Positions 44,191 to 55,972 of a stretch of 64,000 nucleotides of DNA are shown piece after piece; position 1 is the stretch's first letter, and each line of letters begins with the position of its first letter. The stretch comes from Cryphonectria parasitica EP155. Taxonomy: Eukaryota > Ascomycota > Sordariomycetes > Diaporthales > Cryphonectriaceae. Below the pieces are notes generated by a model, which saw nothing but the letters and a program-made list of their open reading frames with translations, was not told where the DNA came from and made no database searches. The stretch covers positions 2,294,001 to 2,358,000 of the forward strand of contig NW_024468909.1 of assembly GCF_011745365.1 (NCBI RefSeq), written 5' to 3'. Both the position numbers and the translations under genes were made by a program.

Positions 44191-45622
44191 CGTCTGTTCG
44201 TGCGCCTGTCTTGTTGCGCGTTTTGTTGCGCGTCTGTGTAAAAAAAAAAAAAAAAAAACATTAAATGAAAAGAAAAAGAAAGGCAAGAGGCTACGATGTG
44301 TATGACGGGCCTTCATGGATATGAGGCTGGGATTTGTTTTGGGACTGGTTGACATCTTTGGGGGTTGTTAGAACGGAGTCCGGGTCGGCAGGCAGGCATT
44401 CTCCGGGTCGTTTCTGGCTGCATCCCCTCCCCCCCCCCCCCAACCTTATTTGTGCCGAATTCTCCGACCTGTATATTTCACTTGCATTTGCTTCAAGCGT
44501 GGCCGTCTGAGGGTATTCTACCAGGTGCCCGTTGTTGTGACGAAGGGTTCGAAGAAACAAATCATCATCAGCCTTTGGCCAAGCAGATTTGTGCCAATGG
44601 AATAAATGGTTGCCAAGATGCGCGCATACACACACACACACAGGCACACCCAGTCAACAGGAGACAGCAACGGGGCCGGTGGGTATGATTGCGACGAAAA
44701 GAGCGAGAATCGACAGTTCTCTTGGGGCTATCAACAGAGGACACATACAGGCTTTCCCCCAAAGTATCTTTGGCGCCGTCACGTGTCGTATGGACTGTGT
44801 AATAGGTATGGGTTAAGATATCATGGGCACAGGAGGCCCGCCGGTCCCTTTCAAGTTGGGAGTCGGAGTCTGGGAGACGGGCGGTCGGCGAAAATGGCAT
44901 CAGCGAGGGCCTGTTCATGACGCCCGCATCAGTTCATAAGAATTTTTATACGAAGAATATGTGCTGCTGCATCTAAGTTGAGACTACTTTACTTAGACCA
45001 AGCTGGACTTTTGGCATCCCATAATGAGTTGAGAAATCTGCGTGTTAAAATCTACACTATGAGCACTTGAGGCTGTTCCTGAGCTTGTAGTAGACCACAA
45101 TGCCGCCCTGCTCAGATGCCCTCAGTCCGCCGTCCTAGCCCAAGGTTACGACATGGTAAGAAAACGCCTGCAGCGACAACTCAATAACTGGCCAACAAAC
45201 CCAACAACGTAGACAATCGATTTTTAATGTTCAGTCTTAGTGATATTTGGGGGCTTCAGCGAGTGATTTTTTTCATGAAAAAAATAAATGAAAAATTCAA
45301 GCGACTGTGAAAAGGGGAGTGCTTGGCAGTGCTCCAGAGGACAACTCATACCCTCCAGGGATGTTACACTCTACTTATCCACTGTCGGTTGCCCAAGCGC
45401 CTGTTCGCTGGAGGGCCGCCAAGGCATATTACTAGCTCAGGCTGTTTTTATATACGTGAACTCTACACATTTGCAAACTCGACCTGAGCTTCTCTTCCAC
45501 CCATGATCGTCTGGAATATATAATTTCATAAAATCAAAAAGACGCCAGCTCACTGTGCACCTCTTGCCACACCCTCATCTTTTGAGATCTGGTCGATCGA
45601 GATCGGACTCCTAGATTCCATC
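44191..45622. other. Intergenic region
   Basis: About 1.4 kb between two plus-strand genes. An A(18) run lies at about 44,240-44,258, a C run at about 44,430-44,440 and a short CA repeat at about 44,629-44,642. No gene is supported. Confidence 0.55.
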
Positions 45623-46536
45623 ATGGGCTCGTTCCTTGCCAAGTTTGTGGCGAGCGAGTACGCTGGGCACGTCTTGGAGGAGAATTTTGGGCCAGAGGTA
45701 TTTGTTTCTCTTTCTCTCTCTTTCTCACTCCCACGCAGTATCTCAGCAACAACGAATCACTAAAAGAATTGTTTCCCCTCCATCCGTTTCAGAACCCCAA
45801 GTATGACTACGTGGTGACCGACGACGGCCGCCGCAGGAAGATCAAGAAGCTCACCCCGCCGGGCCTGACCGCCCACGACGAGCGCGTCCTCCACACCGTC
45901 CGCCGCAAGGCCTGGCGGTATGAGTGGTGGGTGGACTGCCACTGCTGCTGCGGCGTGCACGTGCAGTTCGGCACCGTGACCATGTGGGGCCTGCTCCCCG
46001 TCGTCGGCGACTTCATCGCCCTGCTCAACGCGCTGTCCCTCATCCGCGCGGCGCGCCGCGTCGACGGTGGGCTGCCGGCTTTTGCGCTGGTCGCCATGCT
46101 GGCGTGGGCGGCTGTTGACTTTGCCGTCAAGCTGGTGCCCATCGTCGGGGAGGTCGTGACCGCTATCGTGAAGCCCAACACGCGCAATGCGATGCGGCTC
46201 GAGGCCCTCCTGGCGGCGAGGGGCGCCAAGAGGTGGTTGCCGTTGTCATCGTCTTCTGCTGGGGTGCATGCGAGGGTGGGGCCGCCTGTGCCTGCGGGGA
46301 CGGCGGTGGCGGCGGGCGCGAGCGATGATCCGCGTGCGCGCCTGCTGGTGGTGAGCGCCCAGCCGGAGGCACAGAGGGGCATGAGTGTTGGGGCGGGCGC
46401 GGGTGCTGGCTCGTCGTATGGGACGGTGAGGGCCGGTGCTGGCGCTGAGCAGTTGGGAAGACCTGGGCGGGGGCGGCAGGAACCGCGACACTGGTTGCCT
46501 TTTTGGAAGAGGAACGAGGACAGTGACGAGGATTGA
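45623..46536 (+). CDS. DUF4112 domain protein
   Basis: Two exons (45623-45697 and 45793-46536) join in frame to 272 residues. Exon 1 encodes MGSFLAKFVASEYAGHVLEEN; exon 2 starts NPKYDYVVTDDGRRRKIKK. The DUF4112 core spans about residues 65-165, with WWVDCHCCCGVHVQFGT, GLLPVVGDFIALLNALSLI, two hydrophobic helices and KLVPIVGEVVTAIVKPNTRN. These features fit a small membrane-associated protein of unknown function. A tail rich in Gly, Ala and Arg ends in the acidic NEDSDED. MGS at the start could be an N-myristoylation motif, which would also fit membrane attachment; this is a prediction only. The cluster CHCCC is unusual and could be acylated or bind metal. Confidence 0.87.
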
Positions 46537-47351
46537 GGGCGAGGCAAGATTGTTAGGGGTTATGGCCCCTTTGCTTAGCTGTGTGGCAGGGACGAGAGGA
46601 TGGTCGTTTCTGGTTCGTAATGGTCGTCGGATACACGAGCCCGTCCGTGTCTCATGCTACCTAGAGATTCAGCACCTGGGCATGAGGTACTTTAGACCCT
46701 GCCTTTTTTTTTAGGTGCAAGACGGGGGATGAGCTCGACTCTCCATGATAGTTCCCCGCTCAGACCTAGGCGCGTTGACGAGCCGGTGGTCAACAAGCCC
46801 AGCTAGGGTCGTCGGCAGCCAGCAATTATACCACAAACTTATACCAGGCATAGAGTGTCTGAAGGGGAAGAGCTGGTTCCTAAAGGTAGCTTTATGGACT
46901 TAGTAACAAAGCTGAGCTTTGTTCCATTGCCATCGTGTCACAACTTCCAATGGGCATCTGATTGGTCATCTCTCAATGTTGCTTTTCGATTGTCCATTTT
47001 GTCTCAAGCCGGGTAGCAGAATTACAAAACGGATGCGAAGCAGATTCCTTTCCCTGATCCCAGCAAAAAATGCACATCAAATTACGCCGGACCCTAGTGT
47101 TTTGGTGATGGAATCCTCCTCTCCCTTTCTCTCCTTCCCTCGATGCTGGTCCTATCAGATTCCGCTGCAGCTGCTCATGAGCTGCTCATGATCGGAATCC
47201 CCAGTGCCAGACAAAAAAGGCACTTCCCTGCGCGTCGTCAAGGCTGGACCGCTTTGCCGAGAACCACCACTATGAGGAGTATTGTGTCCATTCAGCCCTA
47301 AAAACCTCCCAAGGTCTATGTGACGGACCACACCCCGCTGCAGTAACCCTA
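46537..47351. other. Intergenic region between convergent genes
   Basis: 815 bases between the stops of the DUF4112 gene (+) and uS3 (-). A short tandem pair of GCTGCTCATGA lies at about 47,171-47,191. No gene is seen. Confidence 0.55.
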
Positions 47352-48386
47352 CTATTGCTCAGCAGCAGGCTGCTCAGCACCCTCCGCCTGCTCCTCCTGG
47401 GCCCGGGCAGCATCAGCCGCAGCCTGCACCTGGGCGGCCTTAGCACCGTAGTCCTGGCTGACGGGCTGGACAACAGGGGTCTCCTCCTTGGGGTCGAGGA
47501 TGGTGACGGCGTCGGGCAGCGACTTCTGAGGACCAGCCTTGCCCTCGGGGTCGGAGCCGCGCATGATCTTGACCTTGATACCCAAGACACCCTGTCGGAG
47601 CAGGACGTGGCGGGTGGCGCTGTCGATGAAGTCCTTGGCGGGCTGGCCGGAGTGGATCATGAAGCCATCGGTGAACTTCATGGACTTGGCACGGGCGGCA
47701 CGGAGCTTGCCAGAGACGACAACCTCGCAACCCTTGGCGCCGGACTCCATGATGAAACGCAGGACACCATAGCAGGCACGACGGACGGCCAGGCCATTGA
47801 GGAGCTTGTAGCGGAGGGACTCGCACTGGGCGACGGCGGACAGACCACGGTTCTGGACCTTGGCGGCGTAGAGGGAGACGCTGTTCTCGGGGAACTTGAA
47901 GCGCTTCTGGATCAGGCTGGTAAGCTCGCGGATGCGGCGACCCTGCTCGCCGAGGACCTCCTGGGTGTGGGTGGCGCGGATGATGATGTCGGTGACGGTG
48001 GGGGTGACGCGAACTTCGACGCCCGAGTAGCCCTCCTCAGCCAGCTCGCGCTGGAAGAACTCGTTCAGCTCGGCGTAGAAGACACCGTCAGCAACGAACT
48101 TTCTCCGCTTGGAACTGTGTGATAGAGAGGCACCGTCAGCGAAAATTGTCCAGGTGGAGTTTGCATCCATCAACGTATTATTGCTCAAATTATGCCATTG
48201 TGTCCAAAAAATCATCAATCCACCTGTTTCCCGAAAATATTGACAACATAATTCTCCGTTGACCACCTCTTGCAAAAACCATTGACGATTCTAAACCACC
48301 GCCGGTTTTTTTTCTTCTTCTTCTTCCGCCAGGCGGTTGGTGAAATGCAGGTTTTCGACTCACATCTGGGTTCCTGGGACCGCCAT
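47352..48386 (-). CDS. RPS3: 40S ribosomal protein S3 (uS3)
   Basis: Two exons (48386-48364 and 48114-47352) give 261 residues. Spliced, the N-terminus reads [24 protein letters not shown], matching eukaryotic uS3. The KH type-2 domain (about 20-95) includes [20 protein letters not shown] and [18 protein letters not shown]. The C-terminal domain follows with [38 protein letters not shown] and [12 protein letters not shown]. The tail is Ala/Gln/Glu-rich ([14 protein letters not shown]), longer than in yeast but common in filamentous fungi. The protein sits at the mRNA entry channel of the small subunit. The first intron (249 nt) is much longer than its neighbours, as is frequent in ribosomal protein genes. 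A Tbf1-like site lies upstream. Confidence 0.97.
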
Positions 48387-49110
48387 GTTGACTGATTTTC
48401 TCGATGATCGATGGACCGCGGGTTTGGACTTGAGAGGTTGGTTGTTAAATCGTCTCGAGAAATCCCAAGGAAAGTCGGTTGTTGTCGCGGTGGATAAAGG
48501 TTGACCTTCACGAACGAACTTTGGAAGTGGCACCCGTAAAACGAAAAAGATCGGTGGGGAGAGTAGGGTAAATCTGTGCTCGACCAATCAAAATTTGTTT
48601 GAGCTGAGTAAGCCACAAACCCTAACCCTTTTGTCCAACAGATGCCTGCCCCACAACGCGTGAGCTGGGAAGGTGGGGCCACCCCTGTAGCTGAATTGCA
48701 TCACAGCTTGGTCCCCTGTGGTTCTGACAGTGCGCCTGCAGGGCCACGCTTGATGCAGGTGAGCCAAACGACCTCACATGCTCAGCTTTCTCCATTCCAT
48801 CCTGACCATCCTCCTCAACGTCGAGGGGCACAAACCACACCAATCCAAACCAGTCCGGCATGTCACAGTATCAAATATGCAAACAGGTCATGACTATCCC
48901 AGCTACAGTTCTTTAATCCAGGAGAAGTGTTTTCTCCGACAGCAGAGCTTCTTGTCCCTGCACTTCTATCACTGACCTTCCTTTCCAACCTGTCTCGTCA
49001 CCAACCTCACAAGATCCCAACCCCCAGAGCAGGGATACGCTGCTTCCAAGCAACTACACAATCCTCTTCGCTGCAAGAATCTAGCACTTTGTCCAGTCGC
49101 TTTGTTCAAA
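48387..49110. promoter_or_regulatory. Divergent promoter region (uS3 / Ymr1)
   Basis: 724 bases upstream of both genes. It contains a Tbf1/telobox-like site listed separately. No other coding feature is supported. Confidence 0.55.
48617..48628. promoter_or_regulatory. Telobox / Tbf1-like site in ribosomal protein promoter
   Basis: AAACCCTAACCC lies about 230 bases upstream of the uS3 start codon. AACCCTAA-type elements bound by Tbf1 are known in ribosomal protein promoters of several ascomycetes. Position fits a regulatory role for uS3; binding is inferred. Confidence 0.5.
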
Positions 49111-51556
49111 ATGTTGGAAGTGCGCCAAGTCAGTCATCTAATCTCAGCACCTTACCTGCATAGCAGCCTCCTTCCTTCATCACTGACGACCAATATTCCC
49201 CCAGACCATAGAAGATGTGACTGCAGTTGCTCGAGGTGAGACGACTGTCGGCAGTCTCAGACTCACCGACTACCACATGGTTTTCTCTGCCCCTGCGCGC
49301 AAAAACACCCCGACCGGAAATGACGGAAAAGACCGCCCACGCGAGATATGGATTGCTTATCCAATGCTAGCTGGTTGCGAGTTCAGACCGACAGCCCCTG
49401 CGACGAGGCGAGAACCCAGCATTCGTATTCAAGGTCGCGATTTCTACTACATCAACCTCCATTTTCCAGATAACAAGACCGCCCAAGACACATTCAATTT
49501 TATCAAAGTCCGGACCTGCCGGCTTGGGAGCATCGAGAAGCTGCATGCCTTCACCTACAAGCCGAGCTCCAAGGAACGAGCCATAAGGGGCTGGGAAATA
49601 TACGATGCGAAGGAAGAGTTCCGCCGCCAGGGCATCTCTGAGAAGATGCCGGACAGAGGATGGAAAATCACGGACGTCAACAATAACTATAGCTTTTCTC
49701 CGACCTACCCCTCCGTCCTCGTGGTGCCGAATAGGATGTCCAACACAACTCTCAAATACGCCAGCAATCACCGTACCCGTTGTCGCATCCCGACTCTGAC
49801 CTATCTGCACCCCGTGAACAACTGTTCTATTACTCGAAGCTCCCAGCCCAAAGTGGGCATCACTGGCAACCGGAACCCTCAGGATGAGGCCCTTGTTGCC
49901 GCATGCTTCTCGCAACCCTACTTTCAGGAGCTCGGCCCTACCCAAGGCGCGGAGCCCGGTCCGATGGTGAACGAGCTGACATCCCCGGATAAGCTCGTCG
50001 ACGAGCCGCCAGTTGCGGTGGATTCTGCCGAGCCTGAAGTTCTCACTGCTGACGATGCGATCTTCGACGACAGAGGCAAGCGCCTCATCTTTGGCGCGCA
50101 ACAACACAATCTCATTATCGATGCGAGGCCTGCAATCAACTCTATGGCAATGCAGGTGGTGGGCAAAGGGTCCGAAGATATGGCACACTATAAATACGCA
50201 AGCAAGGCCTTCCTCAACATTCAAAACATTCACGTCATGCGGAAGAGTCTCAACAGAGTCATCAGTGCGCTGAAGGACGGCGATATCTCTGCGGCACCAC
50301 CAAGCCAAGAACTCCTCGCTAAGAGTGAATGGCTGTCGCACATCAAATGTGTTCTGGACGGATCCGCGATGATAGCACGTCAAGTAGGCATTCAGCACTC
50401 GCACGTGCTCATCCACTGCTCGGATGGCTGGGACCGGACCAGCCAGCTGAGCGCCCTGTCCCAGCTTATGCTTGATCCATATTATCGTACGCTGAAGGGG
50501 TTCATTGTCTTGGTAGAGAAGGACTGGCTGTCTTTTGGACACATGTTTCACCAGCGCTCAGGCTTCTTGAACAGCGAGCAGTGGTTCGTCGTGCAGAATG
50601 ACGCCATGGCCGGGACGAAGATAGAGCCCGGAGAGGGTGAACGCCCTAGCGAGGTGATCGAAAATGCGATGGAGAACGCCAAGCGCTTCTTCAGGCAAGC
50701 CTTGAGCTCGGAGAAGGACAGGGAGGACTCAGACCCTGACAACCTCACAAACGCTGCGACGGCTATGGAACAAGAGTCGTCACCCGTCATTGAAGACCAG
50801 GCAACTCGAACTAAGGAAATCAGCCCTGTCTTCCACCAATTTCTTGACTCTGTCTTTCAGCTTCTCCGCCAACACCCAACGCGATTCGAATTTAACGAAC
50901 GCTTCCTGCGCCGCCTCCTATACCATTTGTATTCCTGCCAGTATGGTACTTTCTTGCTGAATAACGAGAAACAGAGGAAAGAAGCTAAGCTGCATGAGAG
51001 AACGGTTTCTGTTTGGGACCATTTCCTGGCTCGCCGCGAGGCATTTGTCAATCCCGACTACGATCCAGAGGTGAACGACCACATCCGGGGCAAGGAGCGT
51101 CTCATTTTCCCTTGTCTCGATGATATACGCTGGTGGCACCAGCTATTCGGCAGGACGTATAAGGAAATGAACGGTTCTCTAGACGCCGCGGCGGCGGCCA
51201 AGGACAAGGTTGCAAAAGCAGTTCAGTCTGCTACAGCCAGTCCGCGGCCTGGCAATAGCCCTCCAGACAGCAGTCCTGGAACCCCCCAACCTTTCCCAGG
51301 GCAGCAGCAGAGCAATCTGAATGCACCGACTTTTGGTAATACCGTGCTGGCTGGGGTTGAAGTCAATCCATCTGCCCTATTCAGATATGAGAATTCGAAC
51401 CCCATGGGTACAATCAGCACACTTACCAAGGGCCTATCCGGTTTCAGTCTCGGGGGGGTTGGTGAGCTCGGGAAGAACCTCGCATCTCATGACAACAACT
51501 CTGCAGAGCGAGAGCAGGAGATGGCGTCCATGGACGTAAAGGATGTGGCGCCTTAG
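49111..51556 (+). CDS. YMR1: Myotubularin-family phosphoinositide 3-phosphatase
   Basis: Two exons (49111-49128 and 49205-51556) give 789 residues. Exon 1 encodes only MLEVRQ and splices to TIEDVTAVARGETTVGSLRL, the start of the PH-GRAM domain. The active-site loop HCSDGWDRTS carries the catalytic cysteine near residue 411 and the arginine at 417, fitting the CX5R chemistry that removes the 3-phosphate from PI3P and PI(3,5)P2 on endosomal and vacuolar membranes. Upstream, GWKITDVNNNYSF and PTLTYLHPVNNCSITRSSQPKVG are conserved family blocks; downstream are KGFIVLVEKDWLSFGHMF and FLNSEQWFVVQ. An insert at about residues 235-275 lies inside the phosphatase domain. The C-terminal 130 residues are low complexity. 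A TAG at 51554-51556 ends the frame, but the frame stays open far beyond it. Confidence 0.93.
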
Positions 51557-51625
51557 GACGGTGCGCATTTAGAACACAACGAATATGCGAACCACGACAT
51601 CCTTCGTCACGGATTCGGCTGTGCA

Positions 51626-52249
51626 ATGAGTGATCTACGCACTATCGATAAATGTGTTGACATCTCTTGGGCTGGCGTGGACTCGGTTGAGCAGCAACTG
51701 ACCTTGAACTCGGAGCTTTTATTTGGCCTCGAAATCATCAATCACGATGGGGCAGCTCATGTTTTCAAGTCGCCACGACCTTCATACACGCTTAACGAAC
51801 TGCAAGAGCGCGAAGCCAGGGAATGCCTAGTGCGGGAGCATCATTCACGCTATGGGTCTCCTCTGTCCAACGCTGCCGAGGAGTTCAATGTCTGGGTACC
51901 CCAGCAACATCGTGTCGAGGGGCCTGCGGAGAACAATGCAACAGAAGGCGCTACTGAAAGACAACGAAATGAGAATATTAGTGACTTATCCGGGACCGCT
52001 GTCCTTATTGGGATCTCAGAAGCAGGGGATATCCAATGGAAAGATGAGGTTGCTACGGATGAGGAGCCCGAGACAGACCTTGAAGACCACCCCGAAAATT
52101 TTGTGAATGGAGCCGACAGCAGCCAACGCAATGCTTGGTCCCTGAACGGTCTCTCAGTCGAAGAGCGAGATATCTGGGCCGAGACTGCGAAGCAGACACA
52201 AGGGGCGCCGGTACTGGCTTTGCAAAATGCTGCCGACGCCTTGCACTAG
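51626..52249 (+). CDS. Hypothetical protein, in the same frame directly behind Ymr1
   Basis: A 207-codon frame opens at an ATG 69 bases after the Ymr1 stop, in the same frame as Ymr1. The codons between are also open. Protein text is natural-looking: MSDLRTIDKCVDISWAG, LTLNSELLFGLEIINHDG, then an acidic part DEEPETDLEDHPENF and LSVEERDIWAETAKQ. No family is recognised. It may be an independent gene, a C-terminal extension of Ymr1 reached by readthrough or splicing, or the remains of one. A further coding-like piece in another frame (52,300-52,434, RENIQQAFSNRLSVLVRKLKE) may be its true 3' exon. No promoter space separates it from Ymr1. Confidence 0.5.
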   Translation: MSDLRTIDKCVDISWAGVDSVEQQLTLNSELLFGLEIINHDGAAHVFKSPRPSYTLNELQEREARECLVREHHSRYGSPLSNAAEEFNVWVPQQHRVEGPAENNATEGATERQRNENISDLSGTAVLIGISEAGDIQWKDEVATDEEPETDLEDHPENFVNGADSSQRNAWSLNGLSVEERDIWAETAKQTQGAPVLALQNAADALH

Positions 52250-52948
52250 GATGCCAGGCAAACGGGCAGCATGGCTCAAGGCAAAGAGACAGTTCGCGCT
52301 CGGAGGCCTATACTGTTGGGAAATTTAAGAGACAGAGGGAAAACATCCAACAGGCGTTCTCGAATAGGCTTTCAGTGTTGGTGCGGAAGTTGAAAGAGAG
52401 CGCGCCTAACCGTTGCTTAGGCCGATGGCGATAGCAACGACCCAGCTAGAGCTGGTCACCATCATAGACTGTGGTTCCTTGCAAATCATGTGAGCCAAGT
52501 AAAACAACATTGCGTGCATGAAACTCAAGCAGCAACCTAGGGAGATAGTAGCTGCTTGTTGTGGAGCAATAGATAGAGCGGTCAAGTCACACCTCGCAGG
52601 AGAGGTTTAGCGAGGCGTTCAGCACTTTACTAAATGAAATCCGACGAACATATCACGAATCTGCCTCAAAGCATAGGATGCTTTTAATTCTTTTTTCTGG
52701 CGGTCGCAATATCATTGCCGCGTGCTTTGCAATGTTTGGTGACCGTGCCCCCCAATGGTGAACCCCCGCACTGTGCCACACTGTATGTTTTTCTTTGCGA
52801 AGGCAGGTGCAGCGTCACAGGACGCGCCTGGTAGAATCAGCAACTCAGCTTAGACCTTCACCAACGAAGCTGCACGGCTGTAAAGTAAAAACAAATTTTC
52901 ACCAGTCATGAGGCCGGCAAGACCTCGAAACTCTCGTCTGTCAACACG
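52250..52948. other. Intergenic region upstream of Apc4
   Basis: Apart from the coding-like piece ending at 52,434, no gene is seen. The right part is the Apc4 promoter. Confidence 0.5.
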
Positions 52949-55598
52949 ATGCCGGCTGATGAGGAATTTGAGCTGAAGGGGCTCAGCCAGACCACCTTTC
53001 CAGCGCACGTCTCATCAGGGCTGCTGGCGCCCTCACCCACGCCCGGCCTCGTCGCCACTGTCGCCAATGGGAACAACCTTGAGATTCGCCGCGATCAAGG
53101 CGAGCTCGTGTCGAGTAATACAGAAAGGGGCAGGGCGGTGCAGGCTTTGTGTTGGAAGGCAGATGGTTGGTTCACCGATACTTCAGACAGAAGAAAACGC
53201 GTTCACTAAAGAGTGTTTACAGGCCAATTCCTCGCTGCAGGCTGGGATGACGGCACTGTGCGCCTGTTGAGTGTAGAGAACACCAAAGTCGTCCACCGCC
53301 TCAATGTTGCGCAGCGTCATGCGGACAACGCAGAGCCGGCGCAGATTGTACACATTGCTTGGGTGCGCAACCTAGCGCGGGAGCGTCGCCGTGGCCGTGG
53401 CCGTGGCCCTAAGGCTCATATCACCAGCGAAATGAAAGCTCTGGGCTCTGAAATAGGAGGATCTCTCGATGCGAAGAATGATGGCCATATCGTGGATTTG
53501 CCGCACGCCCTGACGTTCTTCGAGATTGACGCCTCGCTGCCCAAGATCAGCCCGCTGCCTGTCTCGGGCGGCACGGGTGATGATATGTTTGCGTTCTCGA
53601 CCGCGACCGCGCTGGAGTCCATGTTTCCGCCACTGAAGCTCAAGGATAGTAGAGTGGTGGATGTCATGGTTGTGGGGACGAAAGACGGCCATGTGCATCT
53701 GAGCATCTACGACTCCTTCTTCATAGGGTCCTTCTACGTACCTATTGCAGTCCGTCTTGGAGGTGTAGAGCCAAGGGTGAATGTGGATGGGACTCACGAG
53801 GTGGTCCTCCACGCCTCGCACCCAAAGGTATCGACGCACTGTCTAATCATGGGACCAACTGATGATGGCGTGGGCGCGACGACTCTGTATGTCGTCCTCA
53901 TGGATCTAAGGTTTATCTCAGACTCACCTTTCGACCTGTCACTGCTGGCTTCCAAGACGACCATGCTACAGAAATTGCTGCGATATCTCAAACAAGCACA
54001 AATCCATATTCTCAACGAATGGCAAGCGACGCGGGAGTTGCCGTCGCGGTTTCTCAACTTTATACAACAAGATCTGCAGAAGATGGACTGTCGACCCAAC
54101 AATATTGTCCAGGCGTTGTATCACACGGTGCTGACGGGCCATGTGCACGCGCCGGTCAAGGACTGGCTTGTTGAAAGCATTGGGGATCGGGTAAGTCTCG
54201 TCATCTTTGTCTCGTTTGTTATGAAAATATGTGGCTGATGTGTGCGACCAGGGCCACAAACGATGGGAAAAGGCTGTGATTCCCAGCCTCGAGTCCCTCT
54301 GCAATCTCATCCATGAGAATACGCTGCCCGCCCTCGAGCGAATCACCCTCATTCTCAGCCGGCTGTCTGGTATCGCACGCTTCCACGAGCAGGACGACCA
54401 CATTGGCTTTACCAGCACCGATATTACACGGCTCGTCAATATTGTAGCTGCTCTCCATTTTGTATGCAACAAGATCCTCCTTCTCGTGATAGAGGAGCTC
54501 GACCTCTTCCGCGTATTCTCTTCGTGGCTGCGGATCACCATCGACCGCGTATCGACTAGCAACGTATCCGACGAGATTATGGAGAAAGAAGCACTTCTGG
54601 ACACTAGCAAAGTGCTGCAGTACATAGAAGGTTATTTGGTCAGCAGTCCTCTGGCATTGTATTTCGAGAAGCTACCAAAGGAGATCTGGGAAGAGGACCG
54701 GGCAAGTATCCAGGACTGGAGCAAGGTGCTAGACCAGGTGGATCAAGAGCTGAAGCAAGAAGAAGCTGGCAAGCCCTTCAAAAAAGCACTGCCGCAGCTT
54801 GGATTCTTAGTGGACCTTCTCACCGAGAGGACGGGAGGTGTCTTGAAGAACATTGCCGAGGCTGAGAGACGGAGTGTGCGCTTCGGTGCGGCGGCCAAGT
54901 TCGAGCTCCAGCACGGTGGCGGGAACCGGGAGACCTTCAAGTTGTTCGACGGAAGAATGCGTTCTACTCGCAAGGATGTGAGTTACGCGATCCCACCCCA
55001 GCTTATTTCCGCACCACTAACGCTTCGAATCGACAGGATAACTCTGGCGCCACTCTGGTTACTGCTGCTGTCTCGGTGGAGAGCCCCCATACACTATGGA
55101 TGGGCGAATTCTGCATCGAGATCATCAACGGTATCAGCCAGATCAACTCCACAAAATTTGGTCAGATAAACCTAAGTGCCAGCCCCATCATCGACATCAA
55201 ATTCCTCAACGATCAGCTCTTGCTTATATTATGTCAACCCGAAGGTCAGTCTTGCCCTGGAGGAAATAATCTTTCTCGGTCACCATCTCCTGTGTCCTGA
55301 GAAGGGTGTTTACATCAGCTGACATCTTCCTACAGGCCAAAACCCACGGCTTGTCATTGTGCCATTTGGGGCAGGCACTCCATCAGCCTGTCTAGAAAAG
55401 GTCTTCCCTGGCAACCTGGCTGAATTTGTGCCCAGGCAGATGAAGGTTCAAGAAGCGAATGATTACCATGGACAAGTTCCTCATCGAGTGTGCCTTTTAG
55501 GGAAAGATGAGGTCAGTTATAAGGTGTTCACTCTAATACCCGAGCGAGAGGAACTTGTTGAGCACGCAGCCAGCTCGTCTCATGGGGAGATGACATAG
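52949..55598 (+). CDS. APC4: Anaphase-promoting complex subunit 4
   Basis: Five exons (52949-53165, 53223-54190, 54252-54977, 55037-55244, 55336-55598) join in frame to 793 residues. Apc4 is a scaffold of the APC/C ubiquitin ligase that controls mitotic exit; it links Apc1/Apc5 and the TPR lobe. The N-terminal WD40 start is visible as ALCWKADGQFLAAGWDDGTVRLLSVE. The family's long helical domain is at about 325-510 (KDWLVESIGDRGHKRWEKAV, SLCNLIHENTLPALERI, LSGIARF). The C-terminal propeller part ends with KVFTLIPEREELVEH. A short Arg-Gly run (RERRRGRGRGPK) interrupts the first propeller near residue 120. All junctions restore conserved text. It converges on the 2EXR gene. Confidence 0.9.
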
Positions 55599-55972
55599 CT
55601 CTGCAGGGGGGCATCATAGGGTTTTAGGTACACCGCGTTTCCTCTCGACCAGCCAGCCCACAAAGTTCGGTATTGGTCTTGTCACTCCCGAATTAAGGTA
55701 ATATTATGCCAGCAGCTAAAACTGGGTTCTGCGCTGCACCAATCTGTCCGTCCTCCCAGATCCCAACAACTCAAGGTGTCCCACGAGGAGGTCCAGAAAC
55801 TTGAAAGCAGACCATCCTGCCCTAGGAAAAGAAACCGAAATTAACAAGATTAGAAAGTCATAACAACGTAATCATGTCCCAGTCCTGTTGTACCTGGAAA
55901 CTTTCTGAAGTCATGAAACACCCCAAGAGAAAATGAAGAGAAGGGGGAAAGAACAAGGAAAAAATGCCAGAT
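55599..55972. other. Spacer between convergent genes
   Basis: 374 bases between the Apc4 and 2EXR stop codons. No feature seen. Confidence 0.6.

Noticed and set aside
45807..46547. 246-codon minus-strand frame opposite the DUF4112 gene
   Set aside because: Antisense of a GC-rich coding exon, with no family feature.
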